NCBI RefSeq assembly: GCF_002135435.1
Contig: NZ_NEGK01000007.1
Coordinates: 1 to 64,000 of the forward strand
Source of the DNA: Acinetobacter sp. ANC 3813
Lineage (GTDB): Bacteria > Pseudomonadota > Gammaproteobacteria > Pseudomonadales > Moraxellaceae
DNA: 64,000 nucleotides
Direction: 5' to 3'
Part shown: piece after piece, positions 1 through 9,984 of the stretch
Position numbering within the stretch: the stretch's first letter is position 1
Layout: each line of letters starts with the position of its first letter
The notes under the pieces: model-generated
Database searches by the model: none
Told to the model about the DNA's origin: nothing
What the model saw: the letters and a program-made list of their open reading frames with translations, nothing else
Position numbers and translations under genes: made by a program

Positions 1-262
1 TTTTAAACTTTCTTTCTAAAACCCAATCTTAACACTTCGTGCTAAGTTGCTGTTTTATCAGAAGTTTTAATCTTCATCACCGCCGATGGATGTGCATTCT
101 ACAGCATTTCACATCAGGCGCAATACCTTTTTTAAGTTTATTTACTTGAGTGGATATTTTTTAAACAATTTATCATTATTAGTATTATTATTGTCCTGTT
201 TCATCCTATATTATCTCCAATTCCATTTGATTTGTTCTTTACAGACACAGCCTAATTCAGAA

Positions 263-763
263 ATGTTGCCAAAAATAAATTTAACAGCAATATGCTTCAG
301 TGCTCTTTTATACAGTACCGCTTCATATGCCGAACCTACATCTACACTGTACAGCACAGCTTTTTCTATTTTAAGCTATGCCAAGTGGAACAGCCCTGCG
401 CCTGCAATTTGCATCATAGACAATGCTGCCCTTGCACAGCAGTTCCAAAACCATTTGCCGAATACGCCTAATTTTAAAATTAACAATATTCATAGCAGTG
501 AAATAAAATCAAATGAGTGTCAAATTCTTGTGTTTTCTACGCTAAGCCCTCAAGGCGAACAGCAGCTTTTAAATTCCGCAGTTCGTTTTCCCGCACTTTC
601 CATCAGCACCAATAACACTGAATGTGAATTAGGCAGTGCTTTTTGCCTGTATAAGCGTAATTCCAACTATGCTTTCAAAGTTAATCTAAGCAGCCTCTCT
701 CAAGCAAAAGTACATATTGATCCACGTGTTTTGCTGCTTGGCAAAAATATGGAGAGCAATTGA
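263..763 (+). CDS. yfiR: YfiR-family periplasmic repressor of a diguanylate cyclase
   Basis: Likely periplasmic inhibitor (YfiR / DUF4154 family) that restrains the membrane diguanylate cyclase encoded next. I take the ATG at 263 (166 aa), because it opens a clean signal peptide ending near SYA-EP; the reading frame is open further upstream from 86 but that part looks non-coding. The family signature is visible after the signal peptide (FSILSYAKWN, then ICIID). Four cysteines sit at about residues 50, 86, 121 and 128; the last pair has the 7-residue spacing of one of the two disulfides known in Pseudomonas YfiR. The stop overlaps the ATG of the next gene (TGATG), so the two are translationally coupled. 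The family call is firm; the repressor role is inferred from homology and gene order. Confidence 0.8.
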   Translation: MLPKINLTAICFSALLYSTASYAEPTSTLYSTAFSILSYAKWNSPAPAICIIDNAALAQQFQNHLPNTPNFKINNIHSSEIKSNECQILVFSTLSPQGEQQLLNSAVRFPALSISTNNTECELGSAFCLYKRNSNYAFKVNLSSLSQAKVHIDPRVLLLGKNMESN

Positions 764-1986
764 TGAAACCGTTATATAACCCCATTACCTTACATCAATT
801 GTTTACCCGCTCTCAGCTGACCATTTTCGTACTGACCTTTACGATTTGCTCTGCAATTTTTCTTGTAATTTCCACATATACAATGAATGCCTATGCAAAA
901 AGCAGTCTCAAAATTTTAAGTTCTGCATTAAATGAGCGCATTCAGCCTGCTGTGGTCTTTAATGATCAGATAACGATTAACCAAATTTTAGATGAATATA
1001 TTCAGCAGTACCCAATCCGTACTATTGAAGTTCATGCATCAAATAATGAACAGCTTGCTCATGCGGAGCAAAAAGATTTGCGCCAATTTTCAAGTCAGGC
1101 ATTTCTAGATTACCTTTTTTACAATCAGCCGATCTATATGGATATCAGCCATAACCAGCAAAACTACGGCAAACTGATTGTATACGGCAACTCTTCTGAT
1201 CTTGTTACTTTTTTCCATAAAATTCTGCTGGCGCTCGCAATTGGCTTCATCCTACTGCTCGCAACAACATACTGGTCGGTGAACTCGGTTTACCAATATT
1301 TAATGCATTCTATTCGCTCAATTGCTGAATCAGCTCAAACGATCAGCGTCAAAAAGAATTACAACTTGCGTGTTTCAAATTCTGATATCCAAGAACTGCA
1401 AGCATTGAGCACCGCTTTTAATGGCTTATTAAGTGAAATTGAACAGTCCAATTACACATTGATAACTGAGAATGACAAGCTGCTCCATCAATCAAAACAT
1501 GACCCCCTCACCAACCTGCCCAACCGCAGTTTTTTTTATCAGGAATTGTTTAAACTCTTTGAGGGTGATACGACACAATATGCAGCCGTTTTATTGTTAG
1601 ATTTAAATAACTTCAAACAGGTGAATGAGAAATTTGGCCATCTAGCCGGTGATGCAGTGTTAAGAGCCGCTGCGTACTGTGTAAAAAAAGTTTTGCCTGC
1701 TGATGCATTTTTCTCACGCTTAGGCGGAGATGAATTTGCGATTATCTTACCCAACCTCAATCTTTGCGCAGATGTTTCAAAGCATTGCCAAAAAATTCAA
1801 GACTGTTTCACCTCAACTTTTATTTACGAACAGCATCAAATTTCTCTGAGTCTTGCAATAGGCGCAGCCTTTGCCCATAAAACAAAAAATCCTGAAGACC
1901 TGATCGCAAATGCAGACCACGCGCTATTCAAGTCAAAACAAAACAATGAAAAATGGTATATTTACCCCAAACCAGATCATAAATAG
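763..1986 (+). CDS. yfiN: membrane diguanylate cyclase, YfiN/TpbB-like (HAMP-GGDEF)
   Basis: Predicted inner-membrane enzyme making cyclic di-GMP from two GTP. The order is a transmembrane segment (about residues 17-38), a periplasmic sensor domain, a second transmembrane segment (about 152-173), a HAMP linker (about 174-228) and a GGDEF domain with an intact GGDEF motif at about 321-325. The allosteric I-site (RxxD, five residues before GGDEF) is not there: the corresponding residues are PADA, so product inhibition is probably weak or absent. The ATG at 763 is chosen over a TTG three bases earlier; it overlaps the stop of the yfiR-like gene. With its neighbours it matches the YfiBNR system, in which periplasmic YfiR holds the cyclase off. 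Length (407 aa) is normal for the family. Confidence 0.88.
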   Translation: MKPLYNPITLHQLFTRSQLTIFVLTFTICSAIFLVISTYTMNAYAKSSLKILSSALNERIQPAVVFNDQITINQILDEYIQQYPIRTIEVHASNNEQLAHAEQKDLRQFSSQAFLDYLFYNQPIYMDISHNQQNYGKLIVYGNSSDLVTFFHKILLALAIGFILLLATTYWSVNSVYQYLMHSIRSIAESAQTISVKKNYNLRVSNSDIQELQALSTAFNGLLSEIEQSNYTLITENDKLLHQSKHDPLTNLPNRSFFYQELFKLFEGDTTQYAAVLLLDLNNFKQVNEKFGHLAGDAVLRAAAYCVKKVLPADAFFSRLGGDEFAIILPNLNLCADVSKHCQKIQDCFTSTFIYEQHQISLSLAIGAAFAHKTKNPEDLIANADHALFKSKQNNEKWYIYPKPDHK

Positions 1987-1993
1987 GCTTTCC

Positions 1994-2473
1994 ATGTTAA
2001 AGAAAACAGCAATTATTTGTTTGATTTTTACATTGAGCGCTACATTAAGCGCATGTATGAGTTTGGGCAATCTAAGCTACAAACAAGCAAAAATGCTGAA
2101 AAAAGAAGGTTTTGTACTTACCGACGAAGGCTGGACGCTTGCCCTGCCTGAACGACTGCTGTTCAACTTTGATGATTACAAGATCAAAGAGCACCAGCAA
2201 AGCAAATTGATTTCTCTCTCCAATCAATTGCATAAGTACAATTTAGAAAAGGTGAAGTTTGTCGGCCATACTGACAATATCGGTCAGCCGAACTACAATC
2301 AGCAACTTTCCGAAAAACGCGCACAAAGTGTTGCGAGTATTTTTCTTGCTGATGGTTTTAAAGCAGACAACATTCAGATTATTGGACGCGGCTCAGACTC
2401 TCCTTTAGTCAATAATGACACAGAAGAGCATCGTGCTCAAAATCGCAGAGTGAATGTCACCATCGTTCCCTAA
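1994..2473 (+). CDS. yfiB: YfiB-like OmpA-domain outer-membrane lipoprotein
   Basis: Short OmpA/MotB-type peptidoglycan-binding lipoprotein of 159 aa. The start at 1994 gives a lipoprotein signal with lipobox LSAC near residue 20; longer in-frame starts would read back into the cyclase gene. The OmpA-like domain fills residues 55-159 and carries the usual peptidoglycan-binding pattern (VGHTDNIG, then LSEKRAQSV and NRRVNV). It lies 7 nt after the cyclase and is followed by a hairpin terminator, so it closes a three-gene operon. In Pseudomonas, YfiB sequesters YfiR at the outer membrane under envelope stress and so frees YfiN; the same role is inferred here from gene order and domain type. Confidence 0.82.
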   Translation: MLKKTAIICLIFTLSATLSACMSLGNLSYKQAKMLKKEGFVLTDEGWTLALPERLLFNFDDYKIKEHQQSKLISLSNQLHKYNLEKVKFVGHTDNIGQPNYNQQLSEKRAQSVASIFLADGFKADNIQIIGRGSDSPLVNNDTEEHRAQNRRVNVTIVP

Positions 2474-2488
2474 GATTTAAACTGTAAA

Positions 2489-2516
2489 AAAAGCCTCCAT
2501 AATCGGAGGCTTTTTA
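2489..2516 (+). terminator. rho-independent terminator after the yfiRNB-like operon
   Basis: Stem AAAGCCTCC / GGAGGCTTT with a 6-nt loop followed by a T run, 16 nt after the yfiB-like stop. Confidence 0.85.
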
Positions 2517-2606
2517 ATATTTGAATTTCAGTAAAAATATATTTATTAAATTTCAGGCATAAAAAAACCGCTTAATGCGGTATCTTTTATCGACCATTGT
2601 ATTAAA

Positions 2607-2683
2607 TGGTCGGAGCAGTAGGATTCGAACCTACGACCCCCTGGTCCCAAACCAGGTGCACTACCAGGCTGTGCTATGCTCCG
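2607..2683 (-). tRNA. tRNA-Pro (anticodon TGG)
   Basis: A 77-nt cloverleaf on the minus strand with 7-bp acceptor stem (CGGAGCA/TGCTCCG), TTCGAATC T loop, anticodon loop TTTGGGA and an encoded CCA end. Last gene of a four-tRNA minus-strand cluster; identical over its full length to the copy at 2943-3019. Confidence 0.95.
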
Positions 2684-2701
2684 ATTTCAACTACTAGGAG
2701 T

Positions 2702-2778
2702 TGGGGTGAATGACGGGATTCGAACCCGCGACAACTGGAATCACAATCCAGGGCTCTACCAACTGAGCTACATCCACC
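2702..2778 (-). tRNA. tRNA-His (anticodon GTG)
   Basis: 77-nt cloverleaf on the minus strand with anticodon loop TTGTGAT, an extra 5' G typical of tRNA-His, TTCGAATC T loop and an encoded CCA. Confidence 0.95.
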
Positions 2779-2818
2779 ATCACATCGCTTTAGATTCTAA
2801 ATATCAAGCCAGCCAAAA

Positions 2819-2895
2819 TGGTGCGCCTGACAGGATTCGAACCTGTGACCATCCGCTTAGAAGGCGGATGCTCTATCCAACTGAGCTACAGGCGC
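2819..2895 (-). tRNA. tRNA-Arg (anticodon TCT)
   Basis: 77-nt cloverleaf on the minus strand with acceptor stem GCGCCTG/CAGGCGC, anticodon loop CTTCTAA, TTCGAATC T loop and an encoded CCA. Confidence 0.95.
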
Positions 2896-2942
2896 ATGCT
2901 CGATGATATAGAATATCATGCGATTATATTGCCTTGAAGAAT

Positions 2943-3019
2943 TGGTCGGAGCAGTAGGATTCGAACCTACGACCCCCTGGTCCCAAACCAGGTGCACTAC
3001 CAGGCTGTGCTATGCTCCG
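2943..3019 (-). tRNA. tRNA-Pro (anticodon TGG), second copy
   Basis: 77-nt cloverleaf identical to the tRNA-Pro at 2607-2683. It is the first gene of the minus-strand cluster; the short gaps between the four tRNAs suggest one processed transcript. Upstream (3020-3172) holds only spacer and presumably the promoter. Confidence 0.95.
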
Positions 3020-3172
3020 ATTCATCTCAGCTTTTGTATCAAACATCTCGTTCGGTACGGGGTGCATTTTAGGCGCGACGCCCAAAGACGTCAACACCTA
3101 TATTTAAAAAAAGTTAAAAAAACTCTTCAACCGCTTATTTATCAAGCATTTTAAGCATTTTTTAATCAAACA

Positions 3173-4240
3173 TTAACGTTTTAGACTTGCACTGAAGTTC
3201 AGCATACGGTCCAAAGGCAATTTTGCACGTTCCGCCAAGGCTGCATCTACGAATATTTCTTGATCTCCGCGCTGTAAGACCTGCAGAATGCCATCCAATT
3301 CATTCATTGCCATCCATGGGCAATGTGCGCAAGAGCGGCAAGTTGCCCCCTCTCCAGCAGTAGGCGCTTCAATTAAAGTCTTATTCGGCACTGCCTGCTG
3401 CATCTTATAAAAAATGCCTCTGTCAGTCGCGACAATCAGCGTATCTTGAGGCAGGGTCTGTGCCGCCTTAATCAATTGCGAAGTACTGCCGACCGCATCG
3501 GCTATATCAATCACAGATTCAGGCGACTCAGGATGTACCAATACCGCCGCATTGGGGTATAGGGCTTTCATATTGGCAATACCGCGCGCGCGGAACTCTT
3601 CATGCACAATACACGCACCGTCCCACAGCAGCATATCAGCGCCAGTTTTCTTTTGAATATACCTTCCTAAATGCTGATCAGGCGCCCAAATGATTTTTTC
3701 GCCTAAGCTGTCTAGATGCTCAATAATTTCTACTGCGCAGCTGGAGGTGACCACCCAATCTGCACGCGCTTTCACTTCTGCAGAGGTATTGGCATAGACC
3801 ACTACAGTATGATCAGGATGCGCATCACAAAATTTGCTGAACTCATCTATTGGACAGCCCAAATCCAAAGAACAGGTCGCTTCCAATGTCGGCATTAACA
3901 CTGTTTTTTCAGGCGACAAAATTTTAGAGGTTTCCCCCATAAATTTAACCCCAGCAACCACCAATGTCGTTGCTGGATGATCGCGGCCAAAACGCGCCAT
4001 TTCCAATGAATCAGAAACACAGCCGCCAGTCAGCTCTGCTAGCTCTTGAACTTCTGGATCGCAATAATAATGTGCAACAAGGACAGCATTGCGCTTTTCC
4101 AATTCAGCCTGAATCAACTTAAACTTTTCAAGCTTAGCCTCTTCCGTTAAAAGATGCTCTTTGACCGCACCTAAACGATCTAAATGCGCTTGCACAATGT
4201 TTTTTGCATCATTGGCAATTAAATTATCCGCATTATTCAT
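3173..4240 (-). CDS. nadA: quinolinate synthase A
   Basis: Condenses iminoaspartate with dihydroxyacetone phosphate to quinolinate, the NAD precursor, using a [4Fe-4S] cluster in the cytoplasm. The 355-aa protein carries the NadA hallmarks: [13 protein letters not shown] near the N terminus, [11 protein letters not shown], a middle SCAVEI and the C-terminal [15 protein letters not shown]. Conserved cysteines in these segments supply the cluster ligands. Length matches the family. It stands downstream of argJ on the same strand, but a terminator at 4354-4379 separates them, so it probably has its own promoter in the 151-nt gap. Next on this strand comes the tRNA cluster. Confidence 0.97.
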   Translation of the reverse strand: MNNADNLIANDAKNIVQAHLDRLGAVKEHLLTEEAKLEKFKLIQAELEKRNAVLVAHYYCDPEVQELAELTGGCVSDSLEMARFGRDHPATTLVVAGVKFMGETSKILSPEKTVLMPTLEATCSLDLGCPIDEFSKFCDAHPDHTVVVYANTSAEVKARADWVVTSSCAVEIIEHLDSLGEKIIWAPDQHLGRYIQKKTGADMLLWDGACIVHEEFRARGIANMKALYPNAAVLVHPESPESVIDIADAVGSTSQLIKAAQTLPQDTLIVATDRGIFYKMQQAVPNKTLIEAPTAGEGATCRSCAHCPWMAMNELDGILQVLQRGDQEIFVDAALAERAKLPLDRMLNFSASLKR

Positions 4241-4353
4241 AACTTAATCTTCTCTATCCTTATGCCCAATCTTCCGGATGGACGCTTTCCAATTTGCTGG
4301 CCTGAATTGGCTAAAACGGCTTTTTTGACCAGACATTCAAAAATAACAGCTAT

Positions 4354-4379
4354 AAAAAAGCCTCACGAAGGAGGCTTTT
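4354..4379 (-). terminator. rho-independent terminator after argJ
   Basis: Read on the minus strand, AAAGCCTC / GAGGCTTT stem with short loop followed by a T run, 12 nt past the argJ stop. Confidence 0.8.
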
Positions 4380-4391
4380 AAAATTCAATAA

Positions 4392-5612
4392 TTATGAACG
4401 GTAATCAGCGTTGATCTTCACATAATCATAGGATAGATCACAAGTATATACCGTGTCTTTGGCAGTGCCGCGCCCCAGATCTACGCGAATGGTAATTTCT
4501 GACTTCGCCATCTCGGCTGCGCCCGCTTCTTCAGTATAATCTGCAGCTGCGCCGCCATCTTTACAAATTTGCACATCGCCCAGCCAAACCTGAATATTTT
4601 CCACATCCAGCTCCGGTACGCCCGCATAGCCAATGGCAGCCAAAATACGGCCCCAATTTGGATCTGATGCAAAGATTGCAGTTTTAACCAATGGCGAATG
4701 CGCAATGCTGTATGCAACATCACAGCATTCCTGCGTATTGCCGCCGCCTTCTACTGCAACAGTAATAAATTTTGTCGCGCCTTCACCGTCACGGACAATC
4801 AGCTGTGCCAAACGCTTCATTGTACGTGTCAGCACATCAGCAATGACCGCATAGCGCGCATCGTCCAGTGAACTGATTTCTAAGCCGCCTGCTTGCCCTG
4901 TAGCGGCAAAGATGCATGAATCATTGGTCGATGTATCACCATCAATGGTAATGCGGTTAAACGAGACATTTACAGCATCTTTAAGCAGCTGCTGCACCAG
5001 CGGACGGCTAATCGGCGCGTCAGTGGCTACATAGCTCAGCATGGTCGCCATATTCGGACGAATCATGCCTGCGCCTTTAGAAATGCCGGTCATGGTATAG
5101 CTAATGCCATCCAGCACAAACTGCTCAGATGCGCCTTTAGGTGTTGTATCTGTAGTCATAATGCCTGCAGCAGCATCGACCCAAGCATTGTCACTCAGCG
5201 TATCTAACGCAGGCTGCAAACCTAAGAGCAGACGGTCTATCGGCAATTGTTCGCCAATCACTCCTGTAGAAAAAGGTAAAATTTCCGAAGCCTGCACACC
5301 CGCCAATTCAGCCAATTTTGCACAGGTCGCTTCCGCATTAGCCATGCCGATTTTGCCTGTACCTGCATTGGCATTGCCGGTATTGATCACTAAATAGCGC
5401 GGATTGCCGACTTGCAGATGCGCTTTAGACAAATGAACTGGCGCTGCGCAAAATGCATTTTGGGTAAAGACCCCAGCAGCATTAGTTCCCTCAGCAAATT
5501 CAAAAATGACCAGGTCACGTCGGTTCTGATAGCGCACATACGCTTCTGCTGAACCAATTTTCACACCCTTCACCGCATGCATTTGCGGCATAGATACGTC
5601 ACCAACTGCCAT
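4392..5612 (-). CDS. argJ: bifunctional ornithine acetyltransferase / N-acetylglutamate synthase
   Basis: ArgJ moves the acetyl group from N-acetylornithine to glutamate in the cyclic arginine pathway, and may also use acetyl-CoA. The 406-aa product contains the autoprocessing site of the family: the A-T bond in the motif [13 protein letters not shown] (Thr190), where cleavage frees the catalytic threonine at the start of the beta chain. Other conserved blocks are [17 protein letters not shown] and [16 protein letters not shown] element precedes the ATG. Whether it is mono- or bifunctional cannot be told from sequence. Flanked by terminators on both sides, so it is likely a single-gene unit. 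Confidence 0.96.
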   Translation of the reverse strand: MAVGDVSMPQMHAVKGVKIGSAEAYVRYQNRRDLVIFEFAEGTNAAGVFTQNAFCAAPVHLSKAHLQVGNPRYLVINTGNANAGTGKIGMANAEATCAKLAELAGVQASEILPFSTGVIGEQLPIDRLLLGLQPALDTLSDNAWVDAAAGIMTTDTTPKGASEQFVLDGISYTMTGISKGAGMIRPNMATMLSYVATDAPISRPLVQQLLKDAVNVSFNRITIDGDTSTNDSCIFAATGQAGGLEISSLDDARYAVIADVLTRTMKRLAQLIVRDGEGATKFITVAVEGGGNTQECCDVAYSIAHSPLVKTAIFASDPNWGRILAAIGYAGVPELDVENIQVWLGDVQICKDGGAAADYTEEAGAAEMAKSEITIRVDLGRGTAKDTVYTCDLSYDYVKINADYRS

Positions 5613-5727
5613 TTTGAGATTTCCAATTCAGTTTGCTAGAAAAAACACAGCTTAGTGCAAAACTGAGAAAAAATCGAGGGTCGGCCTAGTTTTAAAACAT
5701 TTTTCTTCGGCTGTATTTCACCATAAA

Positions 5728-5756
5728 AAAACCAGCCTCTAGGCTGGTTTTTTTTA
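5728..5756. terminator. terminator after the small secreted protein gene
   Basis: Perfect 10-bp stem AAACCAGCCT / AGGCTGGTTT with a 2-nt loop and T runs on both strands; it lies 19 nt past the minus-strand gene ending at 5775. Confidence 0.85.
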
Positions 5757-5774
5757 AAGAAGATGCTCGCGTTA

Positions 5775-6128
5775 TTAATTACGCGCCAGCTGGCCTGCTT
5801 CATTCAGCAAAGCTTGTTTCGCTTTTTGCTGACTTGCATCAGATAAGGCAGGATTTGAAGCAACAATACGGTCTGCATTCGCAGAATTGGCTGCCGCAAT
5901 CGCTGCAGTTTGCATCACAATTGGACGATTCGGGTTAGCAAAAGTATAGCGGATGCCTGTACGCGGGCTAGCAATCGTTACTTGACCATCAGCGCCAACT
6001 TGCGCTTGTGCAGTTTGTGCACCCAGTGCCTGCTGCACTTTTTCTGGGGTAGTGGTTTGTGTATTTGCAAACGCGCACACTGGCATTGCAAGCATCGCGA
6101 TCATGAACGGCTGTAATACTTTTTTCAT
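5775..6128 (-). CDS. small secreted protein of unknown function
   Basis: A 117-aa protein with a clear Sec signal peptide (lysines, hydrophobic core FMIAMLAMPVCAFA, cleavage after AFA). The mature part is rich in Ala, Gln and Asn; residues 50-65 (VTIASPRTGIRYTF) may form a short beta segment and the rest looks helical. I recognise no domain. It is framed by terminators on both sides, so it is an independent gene downstream of secA. Codon use and composition match its neighbours, which supports a real gene. The function is unknown; a periplasmic location is inferred from the signal peptide. Confidence 0.65.
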   Translation of the reverse strand: MKKVLQPFMIAMLAMPVCAFANTQTTTPEKVQQALGAQTAQAQVGADGQVTIASPRTGIRYTFANPNRPIVMQTAAIAAANSANADRIVASNPALSDASQQKAKQALLNEAGQLARN

Positions 6129-6222
6129 TGTCTGTTCCGTTTTTCCAGTTCTCTTTCAAGAAACTAAATAACACTTAATCCAGCGAACTGCAAATACAAT
6201 TCCATGCCAGAAAAATTAATCT

Positions 6223-6254
6223 CACAAAAATAAATCAGAGCCTTTCGGCTCTGG
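6223..6254 (-). terminator. rho-independent terminator after secA
   Basis: Minus-strand stem CAGAGCC / GGCTCTG with a 4-nt GAAA loop, followed by a T-rich tract, 17 nt after the secA stop. Confidence 0.75.
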
Positions 6255-6270
6255 TTTATTTATCTGTCAC

Positions 6271-8997
6271 TTAAATTTTACCGTGACACTGCTTATATTT
6301 TAAACCTGATCCACACGGACATGGTGAATTCCGACTTTCCGGCGCGGCAACTTGACCTGCGTTCTGTACCGGGCTGAATTGAGCATCCACTTCTACAGAA
6401 GCATCATCAGCCAGCAAGCTGTCAAACTCCGCATGTGAAAGGTTCAGCTGCATGGCATCCGCCTGCGCCTGTTTCTGAGCTTCCATTTCTGCAAGTTCTT
6501 CAGGTGTTGGCACATGAACACGCGACAGATCAGTCACTACATCTGACTTAATCACTGCCAGCATATTCACAAATAAATTGAAGGCTTCTTTTTTGTATTC
6601 CTGCTCTGGGTTCTTTTGCGCATAACCGCGTAAATGAATACCCTGACGCAGGTAGTCCATCGCAGCCAAATGCTCTTTCCAGTGACGGTCTAATGAATTC
6701 AATACAAAATAGCGTTCCAGCTGAGCTGAAGACTCAGCACCCATCTGATCGCGGCGGGCATGATAGCGTGACAGCACTTCATCTGTGATGCGCTCAACCA
6801 AACCTTCTTCATCTAAACGACGGTCTTGTTCAAGCCATTCATTGATTGGCAGGTCAATAGAAAGGTCTTCGCGAAGCGCGGCTTCCAGACCCTCAATATC
6901 CCATTGATCGTGGATAGATTCAGGCGGAACATAAATTTCAATCACGCCTTTCATCACTTCACGGATCATTTCTTCAACGTATTCCTGCAGTGAATTTTCG
7001 GCTAAGACATCATCACGCTGAGAGTAAATAATCTTACGCTGTTCGTTGTTCACATCATCGTATTTCAGCAGGTTCTTACGAATATCAAAGTTGCGCGCTT
7101 CTACCTTACGCTGCGCATTTTCAATCGAGCGCGACACCATTTTGTGTTCAATCGCTTCATCTTCCTGCAGACCCATTGCGCGCATCATAGCAACCACACG
7201 GTCACCAGCGAAGATGCGCATCAAATCATCTTCTAAAGACAAATAGAAACGTGAAACACCAGGGTCACCCTGACGGCCCGCACGTCCGCGCAGCTGGTTA
7301 TCAATACGGCGCGATTCGTGGCGTTCAGAACCAATAATATGCAAACCGCCAGAGTTCAAAACCATCTCATGATTTTGTTCCCATTCTGCTTTTAGGCGCT
7401 GTTCGTCTTCTGCAGTCGGCTCTTCAATTTTCGCCAGTTTTGCTTTCCAGTTACCGCCAAGCAGAATATCTGTACCGCGGCCCGCCATGTTCGTTGCAAT
7501 TGTTACTGCCTGCGGTGAACCGGCTTGCGCAATAATATCCGCTTCGCGCTCATGCTGTTTCGCATTCAGCACTTCATGGGCAATGCCTGCTTCTTTTAAT
7601 TTATCCGACAAAATTTCAGATGCTTCAATGGTCGCTGTACCAATAAGAATTGGCGCAACACCCGCTTCGTGCACACGCTGAATTTCTTGAATAATCGCGT
7701 TGTATTTGCCGTTGCGGTTTAAATAGATTAAATCGTTTTCATCTTTACGGACCATTGGGCGGTGCGTTGGAATCAATACAACATCCAAACCGTAAATTTC
7801 TTTCATTTCGGCAGCTTCGGTATCTGCTGTACCGGTCATGCCTGAAAGTTTCTTGTAAAGACGGAAATAGTTCTGGAATGTCGTCGTTGCTAGGGTTTGG
7901 TTTTCCGGCTGAATTTCCAGACCTTCTTTGGCTTCTACGGCTTGGTGCAAGCCTTCTGACCAGCGGCGGCCCGGCATGGTACGGCCAGTATTTTCATCGA
8001 CAATAATCACTTCACCATCATGGATGATGTAATGCACATTGCGCTGATACAGATAGTGCGCGCGAATAGCCGCTGACACATGGTGCACCAAATTCAGATT
8101 AGCCGATGAATACAGGCTTTCACCTTCAGCCAGCAAGCCCATTTGAATGAGGGCATCTTCTACCGTTTCATAACCAATTTCGGTCATTTCTACAGTGCGC
8201 TGCTTTTCATCAATCCAGAAATGGCCGCCATCAGCAACTTTCTCTTCTTTTTGCGCATGCAGTGTTGGCGGAATCGAGTTGATTGCGGCATACAGCTGAG
8301 ATGAGTCTTCGCTTTGACCTGAAATAATCAGCGGCGTACGCGCCTCATCAATCAGGATCGAATCGACCTCATCGATAATGGCATAGGTTAGGCCGCGCTG
8401 TTTTTTCTCCGGCAGCGAGAACACCATGTTGTCACGCAGGTAGTCAAAACCGAATTCGTTATTGGTGCCGTAGGTAATATCTGAACGGTAAGCATGCGCT
8501 TTTTCCGTTGGGTCCTGCATTGAATAAATAATGCCAATGCTTAAACCCAAGAATTCGAATAATGGACGGTTCAGCTCAGCATCACGCTGCGCCAAATAGT
8601 CATTCACGGTAATCACGTGAACGCCTTGACCGCTGATAGCATTCAGATAACAAGCAAGTGTGCCCATGAGGGTTTTACCTTCACCGGTACGCATTTCTGC
8701 AATTTTACCTTCATGAAGCGTAATACCGCCGATCAACTGTACGTCATAATGGCGCATTCCCATCACGCGCTTAGCCGCTTCACGGCAGACAGCAAATGCT
8801 TCCGGCAACAGTTTATCTAGGCTTTCACCTTTATTATAGCGTTCTTTAAATTCTTCAGTTTTTGCAGACAGGTCTGCATCGCTTAGTACAGATATCGTCG
8901 GCTCGAGCGCATTAATCTTTTCTACGATTTTACGCATGCGTTTGAGTTCGCGCTCATTTTTAGTACCGAAGATGCCTCCGATCAGACTTGCCAACAT
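6271..8997 (-). CDS. secA: preprotein translocase ATPase SecA
   Basis: Motor of the Sec pathway that drives unfolded preproteins through SecYEG at the inner membrane. The 908-aa protein begins [17 protein letters not shown], the usual SecA start; a longer frame to 9090 adds a segment not seen in the family and is rejected. Visible features are the Walker A motif MRTGEGKT (about residues 102-109), the DEAD-type [15 protein letters not shown] segment, MAGRGTDI, and [12 protein letters not shown] in the second helicase domain. The C-terminal zinc-binding tail is [19 protein letters not shown] with three cysteines and a histidine. An AGAGAG-like ribosome site precedes the chosen ATG. Likely a single-gene unit ending at a terminator. 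Confidence 0.98.
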   Translation of the reverse strand: MLASLIGGIFGTKNERELKRMRKIVEKINALEPTISVLSDADLSAKTEEFKERYNKGESLDKLLPEAFAVCREAAKRVMGMRHYDVQLIGGITLHEGKIAEMRTGEGKTLMGTLACYLNAISGQGVHVITVNDYLAQRDAELNRPLFEFLGLSIGIIYSMQDPTEKAHAYRSDITYGTNNEFGFDYLRDNMVFSLPEKKQRGLTYAIIDEVDSILIDEARTPLIISGQSEDSSQLYAAINSIPPTLHAQKEEKVADGGHFWIDEKQRTVEMTEIGYETVEDALIQMGLLAEGESLYSSANLNLVHHVSAAIRAHYLYQRNVHYIIHDGEVIIVDENTGRTMPGRRWSEGLHQAVEAKEGLEIQPENQTLATTTFQNYFRLYKKLSGMTGTADTEAAEMKEIYGLDVVLIPTHRPMVRKDENDLIYLNRNGKYNAIIQEIQRVHEAGVAPILIGTATIEASEILSDKLKEAGIAHEVLNAKQHEREADIIAQAGSPQAVTIATNMAGRGTDILLGGNWKAKLAKIEEPTAEDEQRLKAEWEQNHEMVLNSGGLHIIGSERHESRRIDNQLRGRAGRQGDPGVSRFYLSLEDDLMRIFAGDRVVAMMRAMGLQEDEAIEHKMVSRSIENAQRKVEARNFDIRKNLLKYDDVNNEQRKIIYSQRDDVLAENSLQEYVEEMIREVMKGVIEIYVPPESIHDQWDIEGLEAALREDLSIDLPINEWLEQDRRLDEEGLVERITDEVLSRYHARRDQMGAESSAQLERYFVLNSLDRHWKEHLAAMDYLRQGIHLRGYAQKNPEQEYKKEAFNLFVNMLAVIKSDVVTDLSRVHVPTPEELAEMEAQKQAQADAMQLNLSHAEFDSLLADDASVEVDAQFSPVQNAGQVAAPESRNSPCPCGSGLKYKQCHGKI

Positions 8998-9331
8998 GTA
9001 TAGACTCTCTAAATCTTGCTTGTCGAATGAATAAATTTTCTTAGTCGTTATTATGGTGCTAGAAATTTGAAGTACAAGGGCTTTGCACAAAAACCCATTA
9101 AAAAATCTGATCTTTCATTCTAGCCCGAGGGACTTAAGGCACAGTAATGTAGCAAATTTTGTACAGCCTACATAGTCAGTGCCCGATGACTCTCAGGATT
9201 TTTTCCGCTTTTGCAATCTTTGCTTTTTCACTTTATTCATAAAGAAATCCAAAAACAGTATTTTTCTTAGTAAAGAAAGTGCGCCATATTAATCGACATC
9301 GAAATACAACAATGCATTATGAGGCTTGAAA
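8998..9331. other. 334-nt divergent intergenic region, secA / peroxiredoxin
   Basis: Must hold the promoters of secA (leftward) and the peroxiredoxin gene (rightward). I saw no clear operator, tRNA or small ORF. The start regions of both genes lie at its ends. Confidence 0.5.
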
Positions 9332-9973
9332 ATGAGTTTACGCTTAGGAGATACCGCACCTGATTTCACTCAGGATTCCAGCGAAGGCAGCATCCGCTTT
9401 TACGACTTTCTTGGGAACAGCTGGGGCATTCTGTTCTCACACCCTGCAGACTACACACCTGTCTGCACCACAGAGTTAGGCTATACCGCAAAACTGCAGG
9501 ATGAATTCAGCAAACGCGGCGTTAAAGCCATTGCGCTGTCGGTGGATGATGTTGAATCTCACAAAGGCTGGATCACCGACATTAATGAAACGCAAAATAC
9601 GACCGTGAATTTTCCGATCATTGCCGATAAAGACCGCAGTGTGTCTACGCTGTATGATTTTATTCACCCCAATGCCAGTGAAACACTGACAGTCCGCTCA
9701 CTGGTGATTACTGATCCAAATAAAAAAATCCGCTTGATCATTACCTACCCTGCATCAACAGGCCGAAACTTTAATGAAATTCTGCGTGTGGTTGATTCAC
9801 TGCAGCTGACGGATAACCATAAAGTGGCGACTCCTGCCAATTGGCAGCAAGGCGATGAGGTGGTGATTGTACCGTCACTCAAAGATGAAGAAGAAATTAA
9901 GCAGCGATTTCCAAAAGGCTATAAAGCCGTTAAGCCCTACTTGCGCTTAACGCCCCAGCCTGAGCAAAATTAA
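9332..9973 (+). CDS. 1-Cys peroxiredoxin (Prx6/LsfA type)
   Basis: Thiol peroxidase that reduces peroxides in the cytoplasm. The 213-aa protein shows the Prx6 catalytic motif PADYTPVCTTE with peroxidatic Cys45, the family arginine in DPNKKIRLIITYPASTGRN, and the long C-terminal domain of 1-Cys Prx6 proteins. No resolving cysteine is visible. The ATG at 9332 is preferred over a TTG six bases upstream because it follows a GAGG element. It appears to be transcribed alone: the next gene is almost 400 nt away, past repeats and a terminator. Specific substrate and reductant are unknown. Confidence 0.92.
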   Translation: MSLRLGDTAPDFTQDSSEGSIRFYDFLGNSWGILFSHPADYTPVCTTELGYTAKLQDEFSKRGVKAIALSVDDVESHKGWITDINETQNTTVNFPIIADKDRSVSTLYDFIHPNASETLTVRSLVITDPNKKIRLIITYPASTGRNFNEILRVVDSLQLTDNHKVATPANWQQGDEVVIVPSLKDEEEIKQRFPKGYKAVKPYLRLTPQPEQN

Positions 9974-9984
9974 AAGGATTCCTT

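Noticed and set aside
5775..6128. SecM-like secretion monitor for secA
   Set aside because: The gene is downstream of secA, not upstream, and a terminator stands between them; no arrest-peptide pattern is visible at its C terminus.
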